From Rhodonellum psychrophilum GCM71 = DSM 17998 (GTDB lineage Bacteria > Bacteroidota > Bacteroidia > Cytophagales > Cyclobacteriaceae), in the NCBI RefSeq assembly GCF_000381545.1, contig NZ_KB906695.1, positions 1 through 64,000 on the forward strand: a DNA stretch of 64,000 nt. The letters run 5' to 3'. The notes beneath the pieces are model-generated. The model searched no databases. It saw nothing but the letters and a program-made list of their open reading frames with translations, and had not been told where the DNA came from. The translations under genes and the position numbers were made by a program. Each line of letters begins with the position of its first letter. The stretch's first letter is position 1. This document shows, piece after piece, positions 35,654 through 42,877 of this stretch.

Positions 35654-36298
35654 GTGCACAATTTAAAAGTAAATCATCTCATTCAAATACTTGAGGAGGC
35701 AGCCGTAGAATTGGAAGAAGCCTTCATTTTTCAGGTTAACCCTGAGTTTTTGAAGGGTAAGGGAGAAATTCTTTTGTCAGAAGCTTTTGCTGCTTTGGGA
35801 GGTGAAGGACAACCCATTTTATTGGATTCTCTCAAATTCGATTTTAAAATCAATCGATTTTTATTTCTTTATGATGATGAAGTCCATTTTAACAGGTACA
35901 GGTTAAGTACTTTGAAAACAGGTATTTATGATGTATTTTCTTTTTATTGGGCCGATGCATACAAAAGGCAATGTAGGACCTTCGAAAGAGAATGTCTAAA
36001 AGTGGGTTTGCAGGAAAGAATTTGGAATGGTCCACCTATCGCTGCAAAAGTTTTTGGGAAAGGGGAGGAATTCGGAGATCTTTCCGGGAATGGGTCTCCG
36101 GGTTGGAAGCTGAATGCATACAATGATGCCCAGTATGATCTGATGTCAAGGCTGCATGGATATAAATTGATCAGAATATCGGTTTACGAAAACATCATGA
36201 CCGGAGGAAGCCTAAAACAAATAGACGGACTTCTACTAAATCCCAAAGAGGAAAACCACAAGGCGATTTCCAATTGGCTTTTGAGAAAAATGGAATAA
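35654..36298 (+). CDS. Conserved hypothetical protein (GTG start)
   Basis: 214 aa soluble protein, not assigned to a family. It has an N-terminal helical part, a central alpha/beta segment with FYWADAYKRQCRTFERECLK and ERIWNGPPIAAKVFGKGEEFGDL, and a C-terminal part ending NWLLRKME. No in-frame ATG lies between the previous stop and the first conserved residues, so GTG 35654 is the likely start. A terminator stem overlaps its stop codon. Confidence 0.75.
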   Translation: MHNLKVNHLIQILEEAAVELEEAFIFQVNPEFLKGKGEILLSEAFAALGGEGQPILLDSLKFDFKINRFLFLYDDEVHFNRYRLSTLKTGIYDVFSFYWADAYKRQCRTFERECLKVGLQERIWNGPPIAAKVFGKGEEFGDLSGNGSPGWKLNAYNDAQYDLMSRLHGYKLIRISVYENIMTGGSLKQIDGLLLNPKEENHKAISNWLLRKME

Positions 36299-36334
36299 AG
36301 GATCTCTCGAATTCTCAAAAGATCCTTTATTCCA
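36291..36334. terminator. Bidirectional terminator overlapping the stop codon
   Basis: TGGAATAAAGGATCT (36291-36305) pairs perfectly with AGATCCTTTATTCCA (36320-36334). The stop codon of the plus-strand gene lies inside the left arm. The hairpin separates two convergent genes. Confidence 0.8.
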
Positions 36335-36340
36335 TTTCAA

Positions 36341-36958
36341 TCAGGAAAACAAACCGTGGATTTCTACATCCACCCTTCCCACAATGGCTGAAAAATCCTC
36401 TGGATTGGCAACAAAATCAAGGTCATTCACATCCACGATCAGAAGTTTACCTTTGTCATAACTCCCAATCCAGTCCTCATAATGGGTATTGAGATTTTTT
36501 AAGTAATCTATTCGGATTGAGTTTTCGTACTCGCGACCACGTTTTTCGATTTGACCCACCAATTTTGGAATATCTGCTTTCAGATAAATCAAAAGGTCGG
36601 GCGCTTTCACCAAATTTATCATGGAATTGAACAGGCTCAAGTAATTTTCATAATCCCTTTCTGATATCAACTTTGATTTATGAAGGTTTGCGGCAAATAT
36701 ATAGGCATCCTCATAGATGGTCCTGTCTTGGATCACCGAAATTTCACTTTGCCTAATTTTAGTGATTTGATTGAATCTACTGTTGAGGAAATACACCTGA
36801 AGATGGAAGGACCAACGCTTCATGTCCTCGTAAAAGTCCGCCAAATAGGGATTGTTGTCCACTGCTTCAAACTCAGCCTTCCAACCATAGTGTCTGGCCA
36901 ACTTTTCCGTCAATGTTGTTTTGCCACTTCCGATATTTCCCGAAACCGCTATATGCAT
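36341..36958 (-). CDS. Deoxynucleoside kinase
   Basis: 205 aa, dNK/dGK-dAK family; phosphorylates deoxyribonucleosides in the salvage pathway. The P-loop is SGNIGSGKTTL (6-16), the substrate/catalytic motif is QDRTIYEDAYIFA (near 90), and a lid with EKRGREYENSIRIDYL follows (near 158). Full length. Nucleoside specificity cannot be read from sequence with certainty. It lies downstream of the 3-hydroxybutyryl-CoA dehydrogenase gene, separated by a long hairpin. Confidence 0.92.
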   Translation of the reverse strand: MHIAVSGNIGSGKTTLTEKLARHYGWKAEFEAVDNNPYLADFYEDMKRWSFHLQVYFLNSRFNQITKIRQSEISVIQDRTIYEDAYIFAANLHKSKLISERDYENYLSLFNSMINLVKAPDLLIYLKADIPKLVGQIEKRGREYENSIRIDYLKNLNTHYEDWIGSYDKGKLLIVDVNDLDFVANPEDFSAIVGRVDVEIHGLFS

Positions 36959-36974
36959 TTTTTTTGATGAGATG

Positions 36975-37022
36975 AACCGTAAGATTTTGTTCGGTTACTA
37001 AACCGAACAAAATCTTACGGTT
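36975..37022. repeat. Perfect 22-bp hairpin between two minus-strand genes
   Basis: AACCGTAAGATTTTGTTCGG plus TT (36975-36996), loop ACTA, and the exact reverse complement (37001-37022). It starts 14 bases after the dehydrogenase stop, so it probably ends that transcript. No T-run follows on the minus strand. Confidence 0.82.
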
Positions 37023-37035
37023 TTATTTGATGAAT

Positions 37036-37923
37036 TTATTTAAATCTCTCTGAAACGACCAATTCCTTGCTACCCGCAGTGTATTTGTAAAAACCTTCAC
37101 CTGTTTTGACTCCTTTAAAATCCGCAGCTACCATATTGACCAAGAGTGGGCATGGAGCATATTTTGGATTGCCAAAGCCATCCTGAAGGACCTTCATTAT
37201 GGATAAACAAACATCAAGGCCAATAAAATCCGCTAATTGTAATGGCCCCATAGGATGCGCCATTCCGAGTTTCATCACGGTATCGATTTCCTCAATTCCC
37301 GCTACCCCCTCATATAAAGTGTAGATGGCTTCATTGATCATCGGCATCAAGATTCTGTTGGCAACGAAGCCTGGGTAATCGTTTACCTCCACGGGGCTTT
37401 TTCCGATGGTTTTGGAAAGCTCCATGATCTCCATTGTCACGGCATCAGAAGTCGCATAACCTCTGATGACTTCTATCAGTTTCATTATCGGCACAGGGTT
37501 CATGAAGTGCATGCCAATGACACGTTTCGCTCTTTTGGTGGCCGCCGCGATTTTGGTGATAGAAATGGAGGAAGTATTGGAGGACAATATGGTGTCAGCT
37601 GGGCAAAGACTGTCCAATTGTTTGAAAATCTCCAATTTGACGGCAACATTTTCTGTGGCCGCTTCTATAACAAGATCTGCATTTTTTACCCCTTGGCCCA
37701 TTTCGGTGAAGGTTTGAATATTGTTCAAGCCTTGGACCTTGTCCTCCTCTGTCAATATTCCCTTACCGATTTGGCGGTCGAAGTTTTTACCTATGATAAT
37801 CATGGCTTTGTCTAAAGCAGCCTGATTAATGTCTATCAAGGCTACCTGAAAGCCATGCTGGGAAAAAAGATGGGCGATGCCATTTCCCATGGTACCGGAG
37901 CCAATCACTGCAATGTTTTTCAT
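37036..37923 (-). CDS. 3-hydroxybutyryl-CoA dehydrogenase
   Basis: 295 aa NAD(P)-dependent enzyme that interconverts 3-hydroxybutyryl-CoA and acetoacetyl-CoA. The Rossmann motif is VIGSGTMGNGIAHLFSQHG (5-23); catalytic region SNTSSISITKIA; His/Glu dyad region GMHFMNPVPIMKLIEVIRG; C-terminal domain VNRILMPMINEAIY and FIGLDVCL. Full-length stand-alone form, not the fused FadB type. No other beta-oxidation gene is adjacent. Confidence 0.95.
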   Translation of the reverse strand: MKNIAVIGSGTMGNGIAHLFSQHGFQVALIDINQAALDKAMIIIGKNFDRQIGKGILTEEDKVQGLNNIQTFTEMGQGVKNADLVIEAATENVAVKLEIFKQLDSLCPADTILSSNTSSISITKIAAATKRAKRVIGMHFMNPVPIMKLIEVIRGYATSDAVTMEIMELSKTIGKSPVEVNDYPGFVANRILMPMINEAIYTLYEGVAGIEEIDTVMKLGMAHPMGPLQLADFIGLDVCLSIMKVLQDGFGNPKYAPCPLLVNMVAADFKGVKTGEGFYKYTAGSKELVVSERFK

Positions 37924-38063
37924 ATGATATTGGGGTTTATATTTATGGTCTTAAGGGAACGTCGGCAGCATACCTAATTGAAGGCTGGGGTTCACCGTTG
38001 TTTGGAACGTCAAATCTAATTTGATTCGCAAGGAAATCCAATTCCTACTTCAAGTAATTTAGT

Positions 38064-38071
38064 TACCTTTG
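38064..38071 (+). promoter_or_regulatory. -7 element abutting the CvfB-like gene start
   Basis: TACCTTTG matches TAnnTTTG exactly and is followed by TAGC and the ATG. Transcription would start at or near the start codon (leaderless arrangement). No -33 TTTG is present at 19 bases. Confidence 0.4.
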
Positions 38072-38075
38072 TAGC

Positions 38076-38903
38076 ATGGAAGAATTGGGGAAAATCAATC
38101 AATTATTGATCAATAGGTTCACGGCAAATGGTGCATACTTGGCGCTTCACAATGGAGATGAACTGCTTTTACCAAAAAGTTACCTGAAAGGGGATGAAAA
38201 AGAAGGGCAAGAAATCGAAGTGTTTGTGTACACAGACAGTGAGGACAGGCCTGTAGCGGTCACCAACCGACCAATAGCATTGGTGGATGAATTTGCCGTC
38301 ATGGAAGCCAAGGAAATCACGAAATTCGGAGCCTTCATGGATTGGGGATTGATGAAAGATCTTTTTGTGCCAATGGCCGAAATGGCGAAACCAATGGAAA
38401 AGGGAAACCATTACCTGGTTCGGGTTTGTAAGGATTTTCAAACCAACCGGTTGATTGGTGTCTCCAAATACGAGGATTTTATCATCACCGATACCCAAGG
38501 TTTTCAGGCTGGTCAAGAAGTGGAAGCTTGGATTTTTGACGAAACAGATTTGGGTTTCAAGGCATTGATTGAAAACAATTTTGAAGGATTGATTTTTAAA
38601 AATGAGGTTTTTCAGAAGATTGAAGTCGGTGAAAAAATAAAGGCATTTGTCAAAAAACGTAGGGAAGATGGGAAGTTGGATCTTCAGATTCAGCCCATTG
38701 GAAGGGAAAAGTATGAAGAAGGGGCGGAAAAAATCCTGGAAGTCTTAAAAGTGCAGAAATTCTTGCCCCTTCACGATAAATCATCCCCTGATGCCATCAA
38801 AGAGTTGTTGGGAATGAGTAAAAAACATTTCAAACAGTCAATAGGTCAATTGTACAGTGCTAAAAAAATAAAGATCACAGACGAAGGGATTGAACTGGTT
38901 TAG
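38076..38903 (+). CDS. CvfB-like S1-domain RNA-binding protein
   Basis: 275 aa: two or three S1-like OB folds, such as EITKFGAFMDWGLMKDLFVP in the second and GFKALIENNFEGLIFKNEVF in the third, followed by a C-terminal winged-helix-like domain (LGMSKKHFKQSIGQLYSAKK). The layout matches CvfB/YitL, an RNA-binding regulator of virulence genes in Gram-positive bacteria. The role in this phylum is unknown. The last four bases overlap the convergent ArsC-like gene. Confidence 0.88.
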   Translation: MEELGKINQLLINRFTANGAYLALHNGDELLLPKSYLKGDEKEGQEIEVFVYTDSEDRPVAVTNRPIALVDEFAVMEAKEITKFGAFMDWGLMKDLFVPMAEMAKPMEKGNHYLVRVCKDFQTNRLIGVSKYEDFIITDTQGFQAGQEVEAWIFDETDLGFKALIENNFEGLIFKNEVFQKIEVGEKIKAFVKKRREDGKLDLQIQPIGREKYEEGAEKILEVLKVQKFLPLHDKSSPDAIKELLGMSKKHFKQSIGQLYSAKKIKITDEGIELV

Positions 38904-38915
38904 TCCAGTTTCAAT
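38889..38915. terminator. Hairpin in the overlap of two convergent genes
   Basis: ATTGAACTGG (38889-38898) and CCAGTTTCAAT (38905-38915) pair with one bulge. They span the overlapping stop codons of the CvfB-like and ArsC-like genes, so coding ends and a shared termination stem coincide. No T-run. Confidence 0.45.
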
Positions 38916-39259
38916 ACATCGTTTGGGCTTATACACAATACCGCTTTATTTTTTTTGATGGCGATGGGCGCCTTGATCAGATAAGAAAATCTGATCAATA
39001 TATTCAACCAGCCTTCGTCATCCCAGGTTTTTCCTGCAATGTGGGTTTGATAATCCGGATGTGCCCGATTCAGAAGATCTTTGGGCCGTAGATTCAGTTT
39101 ATCCAGTATAGACAACCATCCCGTCGTGGTTATTTTTTCCTTTTCCATATTTATTTCATTGATATGGGTGGCAACTACCTGCGCATAAGCCCGGGTTTGC
39201 TTGTCCACCGGATTGCTGGGGTTGAAATAGAAAAACAATTCATTGGGGTGCATTTTCAT
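38900..39259 (-). CDS. ArsC/Spx-like thioredoxin-fold protein lacking the catalytic cysteine
   Basis: 119 aa, matching the ArsC/Spx family over its length: FFYFNPSNPVDKQTRAYAQ in place of the usual NPxCxxSR loop, TTTGWLSILDKLNLRPKDLL, then FSYLIKAPIAIKKNKAVLCI, the family's RP/KAPI region. The nucleophilic cysteine and the following pattern are replaced by serine and others (NPSNP). Arsenate reduction is therefore unlikely; a binding or regulatory role is possible. Single gene; an inverted repeat lies about 40 bases upstream. Confidence 0.8.
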   Translation of the reverse strand: MKMHPNELFFYFNPSNPVDKQTRAYAQVVATHINEINMEKEKITTTGWLSILDKLNLRPKDLLNRAHPDYQTHIAGKTWDDEGWLNILIRFSYLIKAPIAIKKNKAVLCISPNDVLKLD

Positions 39260-39683
39260 AATTCATAGTGTTAGGTAGTTTAATATAGCGGTTTTTATCT
39301 TATTCACAAAATAAATTGCTGATATTTTGTGAATAAACCATATTTTAATATTAAAAAATTAGGTTTTACAAACAGGATGTTGTGTTGATTTTTGAGAAAA
39401 GCGAATGGGTGTAAACCGATTATTAGGTTTCAGTTGAAAATGCGACAGGCAAAATAGCTGTTGTACCGGTTTCAGGTAATTTCAGGAATTAACCCTTCAA
39501 AATTGTTTTTTGTCAACCAATTCATTCGGAAATCACAAAAGGACCTGAAAATCAATGCTTTTTTAATCCCTATAACCTTGAATTTACCCTGTCAATTAAA
39601 AATTCAAATACTTTATAAAAGTTTTTTAGGATGTAAAGCAATCTCTTCACTATTTTAGGCTTTTAAACCTATTGAAGATAGCC
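39260..39683. other. 424 bp divergent intergenic region
   Basis: It lies between the ArsC-like gene (minus) and the ROK kinase (plus). Apart from the inverted repeat at 39300-39336 nothing can be supported; a short plus-strand frame at 39461-39658 is not credible. Confidence 0.5.
39300..39336. promoter_or_regulatory. 14-bp perfect inverted repeat
   Basis: TTATTCACAAAATA (39300-39313), 9 bases, TATTTTGTGAATAA (39323-39336). It lies 41 bases upstream of the ArsC-like gene, so an operator or an RNA hairpin in its leader are both possible. Confidence 0.5.
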
Positions 39684-40610
39684 ATGAATAAACAAGAAGA
39701 GCATTTTTTGGGAGTAGACGTAGGGGGAACCCATCTAAAAATCGGATTGGTAAACCGCCAGGGAGATATCATTTCCTTCGACAAAGAAGACACGACCCCG
39801 TACAGAGAAAATCCAGAGGGCTTTAACGCCTGTTTTATCAATGGATTGGCAAAATACCTCAAAAAATATCCCGAAGTCAGGAAAGTTGGGATTGGACTTC
39901 CAGGGCTGATTTCCAAAAACAGGACGACAACACTTGAGATTCCGGCGATACCGGCACTCAACGGTTTTAATCTCAAGAAGGGACTTCTGGAAAAATATCC
40001 AGATATAAAATTTTATTTGGAAAACGACGCAGCTGCAGCAGCGCTTGGTGAATTCAGATACGGTAAAGAAAATCCATCCGACAATTTCCTTTTCATTACC
40101 ATGGGTACAGGCATTGGCAGTGGATTGATTCTGGATGGTGAAATATTCAAAGGTTCCAGAGGCAATGCCATGGAAATGGGACACATGCTTTCGCACGGAA
40201 ATGCCGGTTTGGAGAAGTTGATCGGTAGGGATGGGATTTTAAGAATTCTGGAACGTTTGATCCAAGCTTACCCTGTTCTCGCGGGCGATGATTTGACCAA
40301 CAAAGAGCTTGGGACCCATTTACTTGTGGATACCGCAAAAGCAGGGAATAAGGTTTCCTTGATGGTTTTTGAGGAAGTTGGAAGAATCCTAGGAGAAGCT
40401 ATCGTTTCCACCATCAGGATTTTGGATGTAACAGAGGTTTATTTTGGAGGTGGGATTTCTGCAGGTTTGGAATTTATGATGCCTTCTTTGGACAAAACCG
40501 TCAGGCAATATCTGACCCCATATTATGTAAAAGATCTTAAATTGAAAAAAGCCACCTTGGACAACAATGCCGGTACTTTGGGTGCCGCAGCTTTGTGTTT
40601 TATGGATTAA
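39684..40610 (+). CDS. ROK family sugar kinase (glucokinase-like)
   Basis: 308 aa. The phosphate-1 motif is GVDVGGTHLKIGLVN near the start; PGLISKNRTTTLEIPAIPAL, then LENDAAAAALGEFRYG and ITMGTGIGSGLILDG follow. It is shaped like a sugar (probably glucose) kinase. The ROK zinc motif CxCGxxGCxE is absent; the region reads GHMLSHGNAGLEKLIG. That resembles the polyphosphate/ATP-glucokinase branch more than NagC-like regulators, and no DNA-binding domain is present. ATG 39684 chosen. The 3' end overlaps the next convergent gene by 11 bases. Confidence 0.9.
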   Translation: MNKQEEHFLGVDVGGTHLKIGLVNRQGDIISFDKEDTTPYRENPEGFNACFINGLAKYLKKYPEVRKVGIGLPGLISKNRTTTLEIPAIPALNGFNLKKGLLEKYPDIKFYLENDAAAAALGEFRYGKENPSDNFLFITMGTGIGSGLILDGEIFKGSRGNAMEMGHMLSHGNAGLEKLIGRDGILRILERLIQAYPVLAGDDLTNKELGTHLLVDTAKAGNKVSLMVFEEVGRILGEAIVSTIRILDVTEVYFGGGISAGLEFMMPSLDKTVRQYLTPYYVKDLKLKKATLDNNAGTLGAAALCFMD

Positions 40611-40989
40611 GGTTGGTGATGGTCACTTCGCTGACTTTACTGATCGCATTCATTCGAAAAAGAACCTTTAGGGGTTCTTTTTCATTTTCCACCCCTGTAC
40701 ATTCATTGGAAGGTTCCAGAAAATAGTAGAAGAAACTTTGGCTTTTGTCAAACAATTCCACACGGTCTGGTCTCCCAAAGGTTTTGATCAACTCTTGGTT
40801 GTTGATGCCCAAAAAATCATTTTTTATTTTTCTGAATTCTTCGATATCCTGGATGCGAAGCCCTTTGCATCCATATCTGTCATTCTTCCAATTTTCAATA
40901 TTGATTTTGCCAGCTTCTACTTTGGATGTACAGGAAGTGAATTGGAAAATAAGCGCAACGCTGAATGCGGAGATCAAAATTTTATGCAT
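40600..40989 (-). CDS. Hypothetical lipoprotein, BamE/SmpA-like pattern
   Basis: 129 aa with lipobox cysteine at 20 (IFQFTSC|TSK). The core LGINNQELIKTFGRPDRVEL and FFYYFLEPS has the helix-GxPdxv-strand pattern of SmpA/OmlA (BamE) folds, but the similarity is weak. Two extra cysteines (YGCKGLR and NECTG) could form a disulfide. The start overlaps the end of the desaturase gene by 8 bases, indicating one operon. Confidence 0.72.
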   Translation of the reverse strand: MHKILISAFSVALIFQFTSCTSKVEAGKINIENWKNDRYGCKGLRIQDIEEFRKIKNDFLGINNQELIKTFGRPDRVELFDKSQSFFYYFLEPSNECTGVENEKEPLKVLFRMNAISKVSEVTITNLNP

Positions 40990-42232
40990 TCTGAGTATTG
41001 TTTTGAATTTGGGCCTGAAATTTTTTCACGGTATTGAGATTTAACCAAAGCCAAAAGTACGAGACGAAAGCATAAACGGAAAGTACAATCCACATTATAT
41101 TTTCAGAGAGCATTTCACCGCCAACGTACCAAATGAACAGGGAGAAAATTGTAATTCTCAGCACTTCCTGAACATGGTACCACTTACTTTGTTCAAATAT
41201 TCCCGAGAAACTGACCGTGCTCCATACGATCAATCCTGAAATCAGGATCTTTGACAGGATGCCAAATGTATCCAAATTGAAAAGAAAGAATGCCGTCAAA
41301 CCCATCAACAAAACATATTGGAAAAACACATAATAGTTGAGTGGGTTGGGCATTGTGGTGGTGAATTTTTCGTAGTTGGGTTCTACTTCCTTAGGCGCCC
41401 GATATCCTCCCAAATAATCTGGAAGCCAGCCCGGCTTTTTGAAAAGGTATCTGATGCGATCCTTCCAATTGTGTATTTGGCCCAATTCCTCTTTCATACT
41501 GGAGTAGTGGGAAATATTTACCCAGACTGGATTCCAACTTTTTACAGGCGTGGTAATACCATAAGTCGGTCTTTCCTCTTCTTCCTTGAAAGTCCCAAAC
41601 CATTTATCGAAGAGGATAAAAGTTCCTCCGTGGTTTTTGTCGATATATTTGGGGTTTCTGCCATGGTGCACCCTATGATGGGAGGGAGTGTTCATGAATT
41701 TCTCCAAAAACCCCATTCTGTCAATGGCCTCCGTGTGAATCCAAAATTGGTACAACAAGTTTAGCCCAGAGACCAGAACCAAAGAAATGGGATCAAATCC
41801 AATCAATGCCAATGGCAGATAAAAGAAAAATGTCCAAAGGGTTTGCGTCGAACTTTGTCTCAAGGCCACGGATAAATTGTACTCCTCGCTGGAATGGTGG
41901 ACGACATGTCCGCCCCAAAACAAATTGATTTCATGGCTCATTCGGTGGGCCCAATAATAACAGAAATCGTAGAGGAAAAAAAGAAGCAGGAAAGTCCAGA
42001 TGTTGCTCTGGATCTGCATCAGGGCAAAGTTTTCAAAAACCAAAGTATATACGCCAATGGACAACACCTTGATAAAAACACCCGTTACTTGAGACATCAC
42101 TCCAAGATTGATGTTGGTAATCGCGTCATTCAACCGGTAACTTGGGTTCTCTTGAAATCGCAAAACGATCAATTCAATGCCCATCAGTAGAAAATAAATG
42201 GGAATGGCGATCACTACAGGACTAAGGTTCAT
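40982..42232 (-). CDS. Sterol desaturase / fatty acid hydroxylase family protein
   Basis: 416 aa integral membrane di-iron enzyme. Histidine clusters HRMSH (96-100), HVVHH (109-113) and HHRVHH with HGRN (near 185-195) form the metal site. Several membrane segments surround them, and extra C-terminal membrane helices (VLLMGLTAFFLFNLDTFGIL onwards) exceed the core domain. It probably hydroxylates or desaturates a lipid; the substrate is unknown. It is first in a two-gene operon with the small lipoprotein. Confidence 0.92.
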   Translation of the reverse strand: MNLSPVVIAIPIYFLLMGIELIVLRFQENPSYRLNDAITNINLGVMSQVTGVFIKVLSIGVYTLVFENFALMQIQSNIWTFLLLFFLYDFCYYWAHRMSHEINLFWGGHVVHHSSEEYNLSVALRQSSTQTLWTFFFYLPLALIGFDPISLVLVSGLNLLYQFWIHTEAIDRMGFLEKFMNTPSHHRVHHGRNPKYIDKNHGGTFILFDKWFGTFKEEEERPTYGITTPVKSWNPVWVNISHYSSMKEELGQIHNWKDRIRYLFKKPGWLPDYLGGYRAPKEVEPNYEKFTTTMPNPLNYYVFFQYVLLMGLTAFFLFNLDTFGILSKILISGLIVWSTVSFSGIFEQSKWYHVQEVLRITIFSLFIWYVGGEMLSENIMWIVLSVYAFVSYFWLWLNLNTVKKFQAQIQNNTQNA

Positions 42233-42354
42233 TGGATATCAGGTATTTGGGTTTTTGATGATTGCATCCTAAATAAAAACTAAATAAAGGAAAAAACAGT
42301 TTCGCATTTCTATAATCTTAAATCTTTATATTAGCGGCTTAAATTTAATCAAAC

Positions 42355-42846
42355 ATGCATTTTCGATTCGGTAAAGTATTTCATTTCTTCTCGGTACTGT
42401 TATTTATTTTCTCTTTCTTATTCATTTATGCTTCCCTTTCAGAACAAGTGGCCTATGCGATAGACGACCAAGGGACTGTTTTAAAACAAGTTTCCAAGGA
42501 AAGTTTCTTCTATACCGGGATCATTTTTTTTGTGGTCCTAAACGTTTTGATCATTTTTCCTGGCAAAATGGTGGAGAACCAAAGCACCAAAAATATCAAA
42601 AGATTGTTTCCAGTCGGAGATCCTGCAAGGGATCGGATGCTGATTTGGATATATAGTTTCGCTGGAATCATCAATGTTTGTTTGGCCATTATGCTGCTTT
42701 TTATCAAAAGCCTCAACCACCAAAATGAAATCAGCATGTCAGAATTCAGCTTTTTCTTTTATCTGATACCCGTATTTTTTGTAGTTTGGATCATCGCCTT
42801 GTTTTGGATTTTATTGGAAAAATTCAAATCAGTCCAAGTTAAATAA
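42355..42846 (+). CDS. Hypothetical membrane protein upstream of parE
   Basis: 163 aa, with four predicted membrane segments: one near the N-terminus (FHFFSVLLFIFSFLFIYASL), one around FFYTGIIFFVVLNVLIIF, one near MLIWIYSFAGIINVCLAIML and a C-terminal one (FYLIPVFFVVWIIALFWILL). I do not recognise the family. It lies 31 bases before parE in the same direction, so it probably leads the topoisomerase IV operon. Confidence 0.78.
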   Translation: MHFRFGKVFHFFSVLLFIFSFLFIYASLSEQVAYAIDDQGTVLKQVSKESFFYTGIIFFVVLNVLIIFPGKMVENQSTKNIKRLFPVGDPARDRMLIWIYSFAGIINVCLAIMLLFIKSLNHQNEISMSEFSFFFYLIPVFFVVWIIALFWILLEKFKSVQVK

Positions 42847-42877
42847 TTATCAAGACTTTATAAATCAATTTCAATAA

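Noticed and set aside
39461..39658. 65-codon plus-strand frame upstream of the ROK kinase
   Set aside because: Low-complexity translation without start context or family resemblance.
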